A stretch of DNA of 64,000 bases from AP-15 sp963716115 (GCA_963716115.1 CAVQSZ010000024.1:62001-126000); one strand, 5' to 3'; shown: positions 37,516-47,200, numbered from the stretch's first letter. Program-made: numbers and translations. Notes: generated from the letters alone by a model not told the origin.

Positions 37516-38007
37516 TCAGCTGCCGCCGTAGAAGGTGGCGTGGGCGACCCCGGCGCGGGCGATCTCGGTCGGGACCCGGCGGGCGTAGAAGGTGTCGCGG
37601 CCGATCGCCGTCTTCTCGCCGTCGCTCGACCAGCTGCGCAACAACTCGATCTTGACGAAGGCCTCCTGCCCGGCGGCGAGGTCGAGATCGGTCGTCTGGC
37701 TCATATCGGTCCCGTAGCTGTTGGCGGCGACATGATATTGCCCGGGCCGGACGTCGCGGTAGAAGGCGCCGCCCAGCTGCGCGTAGCCGACGGTCGCCCC
37801 GTTCATCGACACCGCCGTCATGTTGAGCGTCTCCGACGGCAGGAAGTCGCGGTAGAACCAGACCCGCGCCTCGCCCGCCGGGATCGGCGGGATCGCGGCG
37901 GCCCCGGTGGTCGGCGCCGGGGCGCAGCCGATCGTCGCCAGCAGCGCCGCGAGCATTCCCCCGCCGGTCAACAACCGGCGGCGATCGATCGTCAGGGTAA
38001 TCGGCAT
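37516..38007 (-). CDS. putative lipoprotein, DUF2846-like (copy 1)
   Basis: 163 aa from ATG 38007 (MPITLTIDRRRLL). Lipobox LLATIGC places the lipidated Cys near residue 26. The mature domain AIPPIPAGEARVWFYRDFLP and the PGQYHV segment fit DUF2846, small envelope lipoproteins of unknown role. It is a close paralogue of the gene upstream, which lies in the same direction. Confidence 0.75.
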   Translation of the reverse strand: MPITLTIDRRRLLTGGGMLAALLATIGCAPAPTTGAAAIPPIPAGEARVWFYRDFLPSETLNMTAVSMNGATVGYAQLGGAFYRDVRPGQYHVAANSYGTDMSQTTDLDLAAGQEAFVKIELLRSWSSDGEKTAIGRDTFYARRVPTEIARAGVAHATFYGGS

Positions 38008-38061
38008 GCGGGACCTCCAAAGCGGGACGTGAGAGGGCCCCCCGTTCTGCAAGCTCGCGGC

Positions 38062-38517
38062 TCAGCCGCCGCCGTCAAAGCTCAAATGCGCGACATCGGC
38101 CTGGCCGGTCTCGCCCGGCATCAGCCAGGCGTAGAAGGTGGGCCGCTGAAACGCCGTGATGTCGCCGGATTCCACCCAGCTCGGCAGCGAAACGATCTTG
38201 ATGTAGGCCTGCTGGCCGGCGGCCAGATCGGCCTGCGCCGACTGGTTCGTGTCGGAACCGTAAGATTCCACCGTGATGTGATACTGGCCGGGTGGGACGT
38301 CGCGGAAGAAGGCGCCGCCCAGGTTGGCGTAGCCGAGCCGGGCGTTGTTGGCGGCGACCGCCGGCAGCCCTCTGTCGCCATAGGGCTCGTTGGCGCGGTA
38401 CACCCAGATCCGCGCCTGGCCCGCCGGGACCGGCGGGATCGCGACCGATCCCGTCTGCAGCGCCGGGGCGCAGCCGATCGCAGCCAGCGCCAAGGCGCCA
38501 GCGCCCGCCTGCCGCAA
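38062..38517 (-). CDS. putative lipoprotein, DUF2846-like (copy 2)
   Basis: 151 aa from a TTG at 38517, with lipobox LALAAIGC. The paralogy with the downstream copy is clear: AIPPVPAGQARIWVYR, LGGAFFRDVPPGQYHITV and DLAAGQQAYIKI align block by block. From the TTG the n-region has one Arg only; in-frame upstream residues (LRIDAGAKSLSRRLRQ) align with the copy-1 leader, so a CTG just upstream may be the real start. Confidence 0.7.
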   Translation of the reverse strand: MRQAGAGALALAAIGCAPALQTGSVAIPPVPAGQARIWVYRANEPYGDRGLPAVAANNARLGYANLGGAFFRDVPPGQYHITVESYGSDTNQSAQADLAAGQQAYIKIVSLPSWVESGDITAFQRPTFYAWLMPGETGQADVAHLSFDGGG

Positions 38518-38655
38518 CCGCCTGGAGAGTGATTTGGCGCCGGCGTCGATGCGCAGCCTCCGATTCTCGCGCCCGATGCGGTAACGCGTCGCCTAGCATA
38601 TGCAGGCCCGGCGCGATAGATCTCCGGTCCCGTCGTCACTTTTGCGTGAGGCGAA

Positions 38656-38913
38656 ATGCCCGCGGTTCTGCTGCTAGCCCTGCTCGCCCTCGCCGGCTGC
38701 ACCGAGTCGAGCCTGAGCCGGATTGACGACCGCACCTTTTCGATCCAATCGAGCGGGGTGCCGGGAGGCTCCGACGCGCCCAACCGGCGCCTCGCCGAGC
38801 GGGTCTGCCCGAAGGGGTATCGCGTGCTCGACCAGGTCGCGCACCGCGGCACCCCCGACCGCTACGTCGAGGAGCCCGGCGTATACACCACCTGGACGAT
38901 CCGCTGCCTCTGA
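38656..38913 (+). CDS. small putative lipoprotein
   Basis: 85 aa. Signal and lipobox MPAVLLLALLALAGC, with Cys at 15. The mature 70 residues contain two cysteines (ERVCPKGYR and WTIRCL), probably a disulfide. No family recognised. It ends 12 bases before the lysS stop, tail to tail. Three lipoprotein genes cluster here. Confidence 0.65.
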   Translation: MPAVLLLALLALAGCTESSLSRIDDRTFSIQSSGVPGGSDAPNRRLAERVCPKGYRVLDQVAHRGTPDRYVEEPGVYTTWTIRCL

Positions 38914-38925
38914 CGCGCGCCCCGG

Positions 38926-40407
38926 TCACCGCGGCCGCAGGGTCGGGAAGGCGATCACGTCGCGGATCGACGGGCTGTCGGTCAACAGCATGACCAGCCG
39001 GTCGATGCCGAGGCCGAGCCCGCCGCAGGGCGGCAGCCCGTATTCGAGCGCGGCCACGTAATCCTCGTCGAGCGGCTGCGCCTCCTCGTCGCCGGCCGCG
39101 CGCGCCGCCATCTGCGCCTCGAACCGCGCCCGCTGGTCCTGCGGGTCGGTCAGCTCGGAAAAGGCGTTGGCGACCTCCCAGCCGTAGATGTAGGTCTCGA
39201 ACCGCTCGGCGAGCCGCGGGTCGGCGCGGTCGGCCTTGGCGAGCGGCGAGATGTCGCGCGGAAACCCGGTGACGTGGATCGGCTGGATCAGCCGGTCCTC
39301 GACCCGCGCGGCAAAGGCCGCCTCGAGCGCCTGCCCCCAATTCTCCCGGCCGGTCACCGCGGCGCCCAGCTCGGAGGCCGCCCGGCGCGCCGCCGCGGCG
39401 TCGGCGATGGCGAGGAAATCGACGCCGGTCGCGTCCTGCACCAGCTCGGCCATGCCGCGCCTCGGCCACGGCGGCGACAGGTCGATCGCCGCGCCGCCAT
39501 ACTCGATCCGCAAGGTCCCGAGCACGCTCTCGGCGACCGTCGCCACCAGCTCCTCGGTCAGCCGCATCATCGCCGCGTAGTCGACATAGGCCTCGTAGAG
39601 CTCGAGGGTGGTGAATTCCGGGTTGTGCCGCGGCGACAGGCCCTCGTTGCGGAAGCAGCGGTTGATCTCGAACACCTTGTCGGCGAGCCCGCCGACCAGG
39701 AGCCGCTTCAGATGCAGCTCCGGCGCGATCCGCAGGTAGAGGTCGATGTCGAGGGCGTTGTGGTGGGTGACGAAAGGCTTGGCCGAGGCGCCGCCGGGGA
39801 TCGTGTGCAGCATCGGCGTCTCGACCTCGAGATAGCCCCGCTCGGCGAGGTGGCGGCGCAGCGCCGCGACGATGCGGCTGCGCCGGCGCAGGGTCTCGCG
39901 GCTCTGCTGGTTCATGATCAGGTCGAGGTAGCGCTGCCGGTAGCGCAGCTCGACATCGGCGAGGCCGTGATATTTCTCCGGCAGCGGGCGCAAGGTCTTG
40001 GCCAGGACCGAGACGGCGGCGGCGTTGACCGTCAGCTCGCCGCGCGGGGTGCGCCGGACCAGGCCCTCGACCCCGATCAGGTCGCCGATGTCGAGGAGGC
40101 GCACCACCGCGAGCCCTTCCGGCGCCAGGAAATCGCGGTGGCAGAAGATTTGGATCTTGCCCGAGGCGTCGTGCAGGTCGATGAACATGCCGCTGTTGCG
40201 GATCGCCCGGATGCGGCCGGCGACGCGCACGCTCTCGCCGGTCTCGGCCCCGGCCGCCAGCCCGGCGTGGCGCCGGTCGATCTCGGCCGCCTCGTCGCTG
40301 CGCGCGAAGGCGTAAGGGTAGGGGTCGACGCCCAGCGCCCGCAGGGCTTCGAGCTTGCCCAGCCGGACGGCGCGCAGCGGGTCTTCGTCGTCCCGGCCGT
40401 CGCTCAT
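38926..40407 (-). CDS. lysS: lysyl-tRNA synthetase, class II
   Basis: 493 aa from ATG 40407. The N-terminal OB fold includes VRVAGRIRAIRNSGMFIDLHDA; class II motifs follow: motif 1 in RRRSRIVAALRRHL, motif 2 FRNEGLSPRHNPEFTTLELY and motif 3 GLGLGIDRLVMLL. Charges tRNA-Lys. The frame runs on upstream without a stop into the ABC transporter gene, which explains a spurious 1169-codon fusion; the two are separate genes with a 274-base gap between them. Confidence 0.96.
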   Translation of the reverse strand: MSDGRDDEDPLRAVRLGKLEALRALGVDPYPYAFARSDEAAEIDRRHAGLAAGAETGESVRVAGRIRAIRNSGMFIDLHDASGKIQIFCHRDFLAPEGLAVVRLLDIGDLIGVEGLVRRTPRGELTVNAAAVSVLAKTLRPLPEKYHGLADVELRYRQRYLDLIMNQQSRETLRRRSRIVAALRRHLAERGYLEVETPMLHTIPGGASAKPFVTHHNALDIDLYLRIAPELHLKRLLVGGLADKVFEINRCFRNEGLSPRHNPEFTTLELYEAYVDYAAMMRLTEELVATVAESVLGTLRIEYGGAAIDLSPPWPRRGMAELVQDATGVDFLAIADAAAARRAASELGAAVTGRENWGQALEAAFAARVEDRLIQPIHVTGFPRDISPLAKADRADPRLAERFETYIYGWEVANAFSELTDPQDQRARFEAQMAARAAGDEEAQPLDEDYVAALEYGLPPCGGLGLGIDRLVMLLTDSPSIRDVIAFPTLRPR

Positions 40408-40496
40408 CGCCGCATCTCCCCAGTCCCGGCAGGTTTTCGATTGGATCGGCTCAATTGGCGCCGCCTCCTCGGGCCGCCGCCTCGGAAGGACAACGA

Positions 40497-40623
40497 TGTC
40501 TTTGCGAGGAGCGCATCGCGCGACGAAGCAATCTCGATCGGACGAGCCCCTGTCGGTCCGAGATTGCTTCGCGGAGCCTGTCCTCGGGCGGCGCAGCGCG
40601 CCGACCCGTGGGCTCGCAATGAC
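40497..40623. repeat. imperfect palindromic interspersed repeat (REP/MITE-like)
   Basis: A ~125-base dyad between lysS and the ABC gene. Inner arms GAAGCAATCTCG (40525-40536) and CGAGATTGCTTC (40559-40570) are perfect; outer ends TTTGCGAGGAGCG and GGGCTCGCAATGAC also pair in part. The same layout (tgcgaggagcg...gaagcaatc...gattgcttc...cgcaatgac) is a common scattered repeat in alphaproteobacterial genomes. No transposase is present. The remaining gap holds nothing else recognisable. Confidence 0.75.
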
Positions 40624-40681
40624 AACCTGGCTCGGCGATAGGACGACCTGTCCGGAGCCCACTCTGCTTCGGGTGAGCCCG

Positions 40682-42405
40682 TCATCCGGCCGCCGCCTCG
40701 GACAGCGGCTGATGGGCGAGGTCGACAACCGTGTCGTGAAAGCGCCGCAGCCGTGGCTTGATGGCCGACGCTGACGATCGTCGGACGCCACTCCGCCTCG
40801 CGCAGGAGCCGGTAGAGCGACATCTCCGCCGCTTCGTCCAAGCGCCGAGGTCGCCTCGTCGAGAAAGACGATCTCCGGCCGGGCCAGCAGCACGCGGGCA
40901 AAGGCGAGGCGCTGCTGCTCGCCGATCGACAGGCTCTGCGCCCAATTGGCCTCCTCGTCGAGCCGATCGACCAGCTGCGGCAGGCCAATCGCGCGCAATG
41001 CCTCGGCCAGCTCCGCGCGCGGCAGCTCGCCGGCGGTCTTCGGATAGGCGAGCGCGTCCGCCAAGGTGCCGAGCGGCAGATAGGGCCGCTGCGGCAAAAA
41101 CAGCGAATTCGCATCGGCGACCCGGATATGGCCGCGTCCGAACGGCCACAACCCGGCGATCGCGCGCAACAGCGTGCTCTTGCCGGCGCCGGACGGGCCG
41201 GTGATCAGCAGCGGCTTCTCCGGGCTCGCCTGGAGCGAAATGCCGCGCCGCAAAGCCTGCCCGTCCGGAAGGTCGAGATCGAGCGCCTCGACCGCGACGC
41301 CGCCGCCGCCGCGCTCGATTTCGATCGGCTGAGGGCCGTGGCGCTCCGCCGCGATCTGATCGATCTCGCCGCGAAACCGCCCCAGCCGCTGAACCACCGC
41401 CTGATACTCGGCGATCTCGGTGTACGAGGTGATGATAAAGGACAGCGATTGCTGCACCTGGCCAAAGGCTGAGGAAATCTGCATCAGCCCGCCGAGCTCG
41501 ATCGCCTTCGAGAAATAGCGGGGCGCCGCGACGATGAACGGGAACACGATCGCCAGCTGGGAATAGCCGATGGTAAACCACGACAGCGTCTTCTGCCGCT
41601 TGATGATGCCCCACCAATTGGCGACGACGCGGGTAAACCGGGTTTCGAACTCGTCGAGCTCGTGCGGCTCGCCCCGGTAGAAAGCGATATTCTCGGCGTT
41701 CTCGCGCAGCCGCACCATGCTGAAGCGAAAATCGGCCTCATAGCGCTGCTGGTCAAAGCGGAGCCGCACCAGCGGCCAACCGATCCAATGGGTCAAATAA
41801 GTGCCGCCAACGGCGTAGATCAGCGCGGCAAAGACCATGTAGCCCGGGATCACGATATGGGCGCCGCCGAGCGGGATCGTCAGCGCGCCCGACAGCGTCC
41901 ACAATATCGTCAGGAACGAGAACAAGGTCACCACCGAGTTCATCAGGCCGAGCGACAGGCCGAGACTGGTCCGGGCGTAGCTGTCGAGATCCTCGGAGAT
42001 ACGCTGGTCCGGGTTGTCGGTGAGACCCTGGCCCAGCTGCATGCGGTAATAGGTCTGGTCGTGCAGCCAATTCGCCAGATAGCGCTCGGTCAGCCAGCGC
42101 CGCCAGCGAATATGCAGGATCTGCTGCAAATAACGCGCATAGACCGAGGCGACGATCAGCGCGAAGGCGAGAATGCCGAAGATGCCGAACTGGCGCCAGA
42201 ACTCGTCCCAATCGTAGCGCTGCAGCGCGTCGTAAAACGCCTTGTACCAGAAATTGAAGCGGACATTCAGCCATACGGTGAACAGGTTGAGGGCCACAAT
42301 CGCCGCCAGCAGCCCGGTGGCCGACCATTTCTCGTCGGACTTCCAATAGGGCCAGGCCAGGCGCCAGGCCTGCCGCAGGAACCCCGGCTCGGATGCCGCC
42401 GCCAT
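40682..42405 (-). CDS. ABC transporter, SbmA/BacA-like permease fused to ATPase, two frameshifts
   Basis: About 573 aa from ATG 42405. N-terminal ABC_membrane_2 domain (~1-330) with LNVRFNFWYKAFYDALQRYDWDEFW and DQRISEDLDSYA, then an ATPase: GPSGAGKSTLLRAI, signature LSIGEQQRLAFARVLL and Walker B IVFLDEATSAL. The family includes YddA and Rv1819c, linked to uptake or export of peptides, cobalamin or long-chain acyl compounds. Past Walker B the frame changes twice, each by one extra base (near 40838 and near 40755). Rejoined it reads DEAAEMSLYRLLREAEW, TIVSVGH and RLRRFHDTVVDLAHQPL, a complete ending. Confidence 0.82.
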
Positions 42406-42481
42406 CAATGCCCTCCGTCGCTCTCGCCCAGCCAATTTAAACGACTCGTCTATTTACACGACTTATGATGCCCGGCCAGCC

Positions 42482-42943
42482 ATGTCCGCCTCGTCTCCGA
42501 CCGAGCCCGCTCCCGCCCAGCTTCTCGCCCGCGGCGTCTGCCGGGCGCTCGACCGGCTCGGCTATGCGAGCCTCGTCGAGTTCCCGCTCGCCAACGGCCG
42601 GCGCGCCGATGTGCTGGCGCTGGGCAAGGCGGGCGAGCTCGTCATCGTCGAGGTCAAGAGCTCGGCCGCCGATTTCCGCGCCGACCGCAAATGGCCGGCC
42701 TACCGCGATTTTGCCGATCGCCTCTATTTCGCCGTGGCCGCCGATTTCCCGCGAGCCCTGATCCCCGAGGAATGTGGCCTGATGGTGGCCGACCCGTTCG
42801 GCGCCGCCTTGTTGCGCGAGGGCGGCGCGACGCCGCTCAGCCCCGGCCGCCGCCGCGCGCTGACCCTGCGCTTCGGCCGCATCGCGGCGGCACGGCTGCG
42901 CCGCTGCCTCGACCCCGAGGCCGGCGGTCTCGACATCATGTGA
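42482..42943 (+). CDS. mmcB: MmcB family DNA repair protein
   Basis: 153 aa. An endonuclease-like fold: Asp in GRRADVLALGK and VIVEVKSS (Asp...Glu-x-Lys) form the active site, followed by DFRADRKWPAYRDFADRLYFAV, the most conserved MmcB block. In Caulobacter MmcB is induced by DNA damage and helps mutagenic lesion bypass with the ImuABC proteins. Full length. Divergent from the ABC gene and convergent with hldE. Confidence 0.88.
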   Translation: MSASSPTEPAPAQLLARGVCRALDRLGYASLVEFPLANGRRADVLALGKAGELVIVEVKSSAADFRADRKWPAYRDFADRLYFAVAADFPRALIPEECGLMVADPFGAALLREGGATPLSPGRRRALTLRFGRIAAARLRRCLDPEAGGLDIM

Positions 42944-42956
42944 GCACGGCAGCCGG

Positions 42957-44420
42957 TCAGGCCGAGCGCGCCAGGCGGGCGATCGTCGCGGTGGTGCTGT
43001 AGCCCGGCGCGATCTCGGCCAGGAGCACCTCGCCGCCGCCGCTTTTTACGATATCGGCGCCGACCACCTCCTCGAGGCGATAGTCGGCCCCCTTGACCAG
43101 CAGATGCGGCCGGATCGCGCCGATCAGATCGATCGGAGTGTCCTCGCCGAAGACGACGATCAGATCGACCGCCGCCAGCGAGGCCAGCACCGCGGCCCGC
43201 TCGGCCTCGGTCTGGATCGGCCGGCTGGGGCCCTTGAGCCGCGCGGTCGAGGCGTCGCTGTTGAGCCCGACGACCAGGCGGTCGCAGGCCGCCTTGGCCT
43301 GGCCCAAGAGCGCCACATGGCCCGGATGCAACAGGTCGAAGCAGCCGTTGGTGAAACCGATCCTGAGCCCCTGGCGGCGCCAGCGCGCGACCAGGTCGAG
43401 GGCCGGCGAGCGCGCCAAGGTCTTGTCGGCGGCGAGATCGCGGCCGCCCAGCGCGGCGGCGAGCTCGCTCGCATAGACGACGGCGGTGCCGACCTTGCCG
43501 ACGACGATCCCGGCCGCGGCGTTGGCGAGCCGCGCCGCATCGGCGAGGCCGATCCCGGCCCCGAGCGCCGCCGCCGCGACGGCGACCACGGTGTCGCCCG
43601 CGCCCGACACGTCGTAGACCTCGCGCATCGCGGCGCGCTGCACCCGCACCGCGCCGTCGGCGCAGACCAGCACCATCCCCTCGGGGCCGAGCGAGGCGAG
43701 GACGGCGCCAAAGTCGCAGCGCTCGATCAAGGCCCGCGCCGCCGCCACGATCTCGCTCTCGCTGTCGACCGGCATGCCGGTGGCGTGGGCCAGCTCGCGC
43801 CGGTTCGGCTTCAGGAGGTCGGCGCCGCGATAGCGGATCGGGTCGCCGCCCTTCGGGTCGACCACGACGCGGGCGCCGGCGTCGTGCGCCGCGCGGATGA
43901 TCTCGAGCGCCACCCCTTCGGTCAACACACCCTTGGCGTAGTCGGAGACGATCACGACCGAATGGTCGGCCACCAGCTCGCGCGCCAGCCGCAACAGATC
44001 CTCGCGGGTATAGGCGTCGAGCGGCGTCGTGCTTTCCCGGTCGGCGCGCAGCAGCTGCTGATTGGCCGCGACGTAGCGGGTCTTGACCGTGGTCGTGCGT
44101 TGCGGCTGCACCAGCGCATGGACCTCGACGCCCTCCTGCGCCTCCAGCAGCCGCCCGATCTCGCGCCCGGCGTCGTCGTTGCCGACCACCGAGATCAAGG
44201 ACGAAGCGGCCCCGAGCGCGCCCAAATTGCGCAGCACGTTGCCGGCGCCGCCCAGCGTCTTCATTTCGTGCTCGATGCGGAGCACCTGGATCGGCGCCTC
44301 GGGCGACACCCGCTCGACCTGGCCGTAGACATAGTGGTCGAGCATCACGTCGCCGATGCACAGCACGCGCGCCGTGCGCAGCCGGTCGAGATGCGGGAGG
44401 AGATCGCTGTTCCCGGTCAT
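42957..44420 (-). CDS. hldE: bifunctional D-glycero-beta-manno-heptose-7-P kinase / 1-P adenylyltransferase HldE
   Basis: 487 aa from ATG 44420. N-terminal PfkB-type kinase (~10-320) with GGAGNVLRNLGALG and the anion-hole motif DVSGAGDTVV. The C-terminal nucleotidyltransferase (~350-487) has IGFTNGCFDLLHPGHVALL with the HxGH site, and RLKGPSRPIQ. Makes ADP-heptose for the LPS inner core, so the cell has a heptose-containing LPS. Confidence 0.95.
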   Translation of the reverse strand: MTGNSDLLPHLDRLRTARVLCIGDVMLDHYVYGQVERVSPEAPIQVLRIEHEMKTLGGAGNVLRNLGALGAASSLISVVGNDDAGREIGRLLEAQEGVEVHALVQPQRTTTVKTRYVAANQQLLRADRESTTPLDAYTREDLLRLARELVADHSVVIVSDYAKGVLTEGVALEIIRAAHDAGARVVVDPKGGDPIRYRGADLLKPNRRELAHATGMPVDSESEIVAAARALIERCDFGAVLASLGPEGMVLVCADGAVRVQRAAMREVYDVSGAGDTVVAVAAAALGAGIGLADAARLANAAAGIVVGKVGTAVVYASELAAALGGRDLAADKTLARSPALDLVARWRRQGLRIGFTNGCFDLLHPGHVALLGQAKAACDRLVVGLNSDASTARLKGPSRPIQTEAERAAVLASLAAVDLIVVFGEDTPIDLIGAIRPHLLVKGADYRLEEVVGADIVKSGGGEVLLAEIAPGYSTTATIARLARSA

Positions 44421-44522
44421 CGGCGGTTGTACGCGGATCCCGGCCGGTTTGTGACCCCGTGGCGACAGGTGTTCAAGCAAGAGCGCCTCACAATTTGCTG
44501 GTTTTGAATCGAACTGGCGCGG

Positions 44523-45065
44523 TCACCGGCGCCGCCGCAGCAACAGATAAAGCGCGCCGGCGCCGCCGTCGCGCGGCTGCGCCGGCGCGATCGCCAGGAT
44601 GTGGCGGCGCAGCGCCGCCTCTTCGAGCCAGCGCGGCGCCGCGGCTTTGAGCACGCCCGGGCCGCTCAAGCCCAAGCCGCGCCCGGTGATCACCAGCACG
44701 CAACGCCGCTCGGCGGCCCACGAGGCCTCGACAAAGACCGCGAGCGCCCGATGCGCCTCGGCCTGGGTCATCCCATGCAGGTCGAGCCGGGCCTCGATCG
44801 GGCGCCGGCCGCGCCGCAGCCGCTCGGCATTGGCGCGGTCGATCCCGGCGAAGCGATCGAGCGCCGGGGCCGGCGGCGCCGGGGGCAATGCCGGCGGCGC
44901 GCGCCGTTCCGCCGCCGCATCGGGCGCCGGCCGCGGCGGGGCGGCGGGAGCGGGCGTCACGCGCCCGCGCAACGGCGTCACGCCGCGCGCGACCTCGCGC
45001 CACAGCGCATGGTCCGACCGCGCCGGAGCCGCGCTAGCCCCAGCGCTAGCCCGGGTCTTCGGCAC
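44523..45065 (-). CDS. Smr/MutS2-type domain protein
   Basis: 180 aa from GTG 45065 (GGGG site four bases before it), overlapping lutC by 20 bases. The family leader DHALWREVARGVTPL is followed by a Pro/Ala-rich spacer and a C-terminal Smr domain with LDLHGMTQAEAHRAL, VITGRGLGLSG and GALYLLLRR. Smr domains are nicking or RNA-cleaving nucleases; the alphaproteobacterial type usually follows mltA. Here lutABC stands between them. Confidence 0.88.
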   Translation of the reverse strand: MPKTRASAGASAAPARSDHALWREVARGVTPLRGRVTPAPAAPPRPAPDAAAERRAPPALPPAPPAPALDRFAGIDRANAERLRRGRRPIEARLDLHGMTQAEAHRALAVFVEASWAAERRCVLVITGRGLGLSGPGVLKAAAPRWLEEAALRRHILAIAPAQPRDGGAGALYLLLRRRR

Positions 45066-45765
45066 TGTTCCCCGCCCCGCCGCCGGCAACCAGCAGTATG
45101 TGCAGCCGGCGCGGCCCGTGCGCTCCGAGCACGATGCGCTGCTCGATGTCGCCGGTGCGCGACGGCCCGGTGATGAAGTTGACCGCGCGCGGCAATCCCT
45201 CCGGGGTCGCCGCCCCGCCGGCGCGCAGGCGATCCCAGGCATCCTCGTAGGAAGCGACGACCTGCTCTTCGCGCAGCACGACGATTTCGTGGTCGGGCAG
45301 AAAGTTGAGCGTGGTCGGCGTCTGCGGGCCGGAGATCAGCATCAAGGTGCCGGTCTCGGCGACCGCGGCAAAGCACGCCGCGAGGCTGACCATGTCGTGC
45401 GGCTCGGCCCGGCCGCGGCGGATCTGCAGCAACGGACGGTCCGCCCAGGGGATCGCGTCGAGGCTCGGGTCGGGGGCCATGACAAGCTCGGCCGGCAGGT
45501 TTTCGGCGGCGAGATAACGCGCCACCGCCGCCGGCGCTTCCGCCGCCGAGGCGAGCCGCTCGACGCTCGTCTGCGCCTCTTCGGCCATCGCCACAAAGAG
45601 CTCGACCCGGCCCTTATGGTCGAGCGCGGCCGCCCGCGCCGGGATCAGGTTGCGGCGATGCGCCGCGACCCGCCGGCGCAGCTCGGTCTCGGGCTCGGCG
45701 CCGAGCCGGCCGCGCTTCAGCGAGCGCCGGATGAGGCCCAGGATCTGATCGCGGGCCTCGCTCAT
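45046..45765 (-). CDS. lutC: lactate utilization protein LutC
   Basis: 239 aa. LutC/YkgG family: VSLAACFAAVAETGTLMLIS, NFLPDHEIVVLREEQVV and the final TGPSRTGDIEQRIVLGAHGP block. Works with LutA and LutB to oxidise L-lactate to pyruvate. The start at 45765 overlaps lutB by four bases; a longer frame in lutB sequence is a read-through. Confidence 0.92.
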   Translation of the reverse strand: MSEARDQILGLIRRSLKRGRLGAEPETELRRRVAAHRRNLIPARAAALDHKGRVELFVAMAEEAQTSVERLASAAEAPAAVARYLAAENLPAELVMAPDPSLDAIPWADRPLLQIRRGRAEPHDMVSLAACFAAVAETGTLMLISGPQTPTTLNFLPDHEIVVLREEQVVASYEDAWDRLRAGGAATPEGLPRAVNFITGPSRTGDIEQRIVLGAHGPRRLHILLVAGGGAGNSAEDPG

Positions 45766-47192
45766 CGGCGCGCCTTTTCCTTGCCCCGCTCGGCCCACAG
45801 GCTGTGAAAGCTGCGGCCCTCGGGCGCCGGCAGGTCGCGCGCCGCGGTCCAGCCCCGGGCCAGCGGCAGCGAGCGGAACCGGCCGCGGCGGCCGCCGGCC
45901 CAGCCGAGCGCCCGGCTGGCGAGCTCGGCCAGGGCATGGTAGAGGGCCGGGCGCCGCGCCGCCCAGGCCCAGAGCCGCAGGCCGGCGCGGTAGGCGGGCG
46001 GCGCGAGCCGTTGCGCGAATTCGCGCTCGCGCCAGTGCCGCATCATCTTCGGCAGCGGGATCTTGACCGGGCACACGCTCTCGCAGCGGCCGCAAAAGGT
46101 CGAGGCGTTCGGCAGATGGCCGGCTTCGGCGACCCCGATCAGGCTCGGCGTCAAGACCGCGCCCATCGGCCCCGGATAGACCCAGCCATAGGCGTGGCCG
46201 CCGATCGCGGCGTAGACCGGGCAGTGGTTCATGCAGGCGGCGCACCGGATGCAGCGCAGCATGTCCTGAAACTCGCCGCCGAGGAGCGCGCTGCGGCCGT
46301 TGTCGAGCAGCACGACGTGATACTCTTCGGGGCCGTCGAGGTCGCCCGGCCGCCGCGGCCCGGTCGAGACCGTCGTGTAGGACGAGAATTCCTGGCCGGT
46401 GGCCGAGCGCGCCAGGAGGCGCAGCAGGGTCGCCGCGTCCTCAAAGGTCGGCACCACCTTTTCCAGGCTCGCCACGACGATGTGCACTCGCGGCAGGGTC
46501 TGGGTCAGGTCGCCGTTGCCCTCGTTGGTGACGATGATGCTGGAGCCGGTCTCGGCGATCAGGAAATTGGCCCCGGTCACGCCGACATCGGCGGCGAGAA
46601 ACCGCGGCCGCAATATCTCGCGCGCCTCGTCGCAGAGCTGGCGCGCCTCGGCGAGCGGCCGGTCCGGGTCGAGCGCGCGGTGCTCGGCGCGGAAGGTTTC
46701 GGCGACCTGCTCCTTGACCAGGTGCATCGCCGGCGCGATCAGATGGCTCGGCGGCTCATGGCGCAGCTGGATGATGTATTCGCCGAGGTCGGTCTCGACC
46801 GGCGCGATCCCGTTCGCCTCGAGGTGCTCGTTGAGGCCGATCTCCTCGGCGATCATCGACTTGCCCTTGGTGACGCTCTTCGCGCCGACCGACCGGCAGA
46901 TCTGGAGCACCGCCGCGCGGGCCTCGGCCGCATCGCGCGCCCAGTGAACCCTGCCGCCCGCCGCGGCGACGTTGTCCGCGTAAAGCTCCAGATAAAAATC
47001 GAGATGGGCGAGCGTATGGTCCTTGATCGCGCGACCGACCTCGCGCAGCGCCTCGAACTCGGGCAGCCGCGCGACGGCCTGTTGGCGGCGCACCGGAAAC
47101 CCGCCCTGCATCAGCCCCAGCGCCCGCTGCAGGTTGGCGTCGGCGAGGCCTTGGCGGGCGTTCGCCGGGAAGGCGCTGCTGGTCGCGAGCAT
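45762..47192 (-). CDS. lutB: lactate utilization iron-sulfur protein LutB
   Basis: 476 aa from ATG 47192. The N-terminal LUD domain contains VTKGKSMIAEEIGLNEHLEA and GVTGANFLIAETGSSIIVTN. Two C-terminal 4Fe-4S motifs are CIRCAACMNHCPVY and CGRCESVCPVKIPL. Subunit of the LutABC L-lactate dehydrogenase complex. Eight bases separate lutA and lutB. Confidence 0.94.
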   Translation of the reverse strand: MLATSSAFPANARQGLADANLQRALGLMQGGFPVRRQQAVARLPEFEALREVGRAIKDHTLAHLDFYLELYADNVAAAGGRVHWARDAAEARAAVLQICRSVGAKSVTKGKSMIAEEIGLNEHLEANGIAPVETDLGEYIIQLRHEPPSHLIAPAMHLVKEQVAETFRAEHRALDPDRPLAEARQLCDEAREILRPRFLAADVGVTGANFLIAETGSSIIVTNEGNGDLTQTLPRVHIVVASLEKVVPTFEDAATLLRLLARSATGQEFSSYTTVSTGPRRPGDLDGPEEYHVVLLDNGRSALLGGEFQDMLRCIRCAACMNHCPVYAAIGGHAYGWVYPGPMGAVLTPSLIGVAEAGHLPNASTFCGRCESVCPVKIPLPKMMRHWREREFAQRLAPPAYRAGLRLWAWAARRPALYHALAELASRALGWAGGRRGRFRSLPLARGWTAARDLPAPEGRSFHSLWAERGKEKARR

Positions 47193-47200
47193 CGGCGCTC

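Noticed and set aside
38926..42435. 1169-codon frame joining an ABC transporter and lysyl-tRNA synthetase
   Set aside because: Two frameshifts in the ABC end remove its stop and a non-coding palindrome is read through; lysS has its own ATG at 40407.
45046..46245. 399-codon frame joining lutB sequence to lutC
   Set aside because: The part before MSEARDQ is out-of-frame lutB; lutC starts at 45765.
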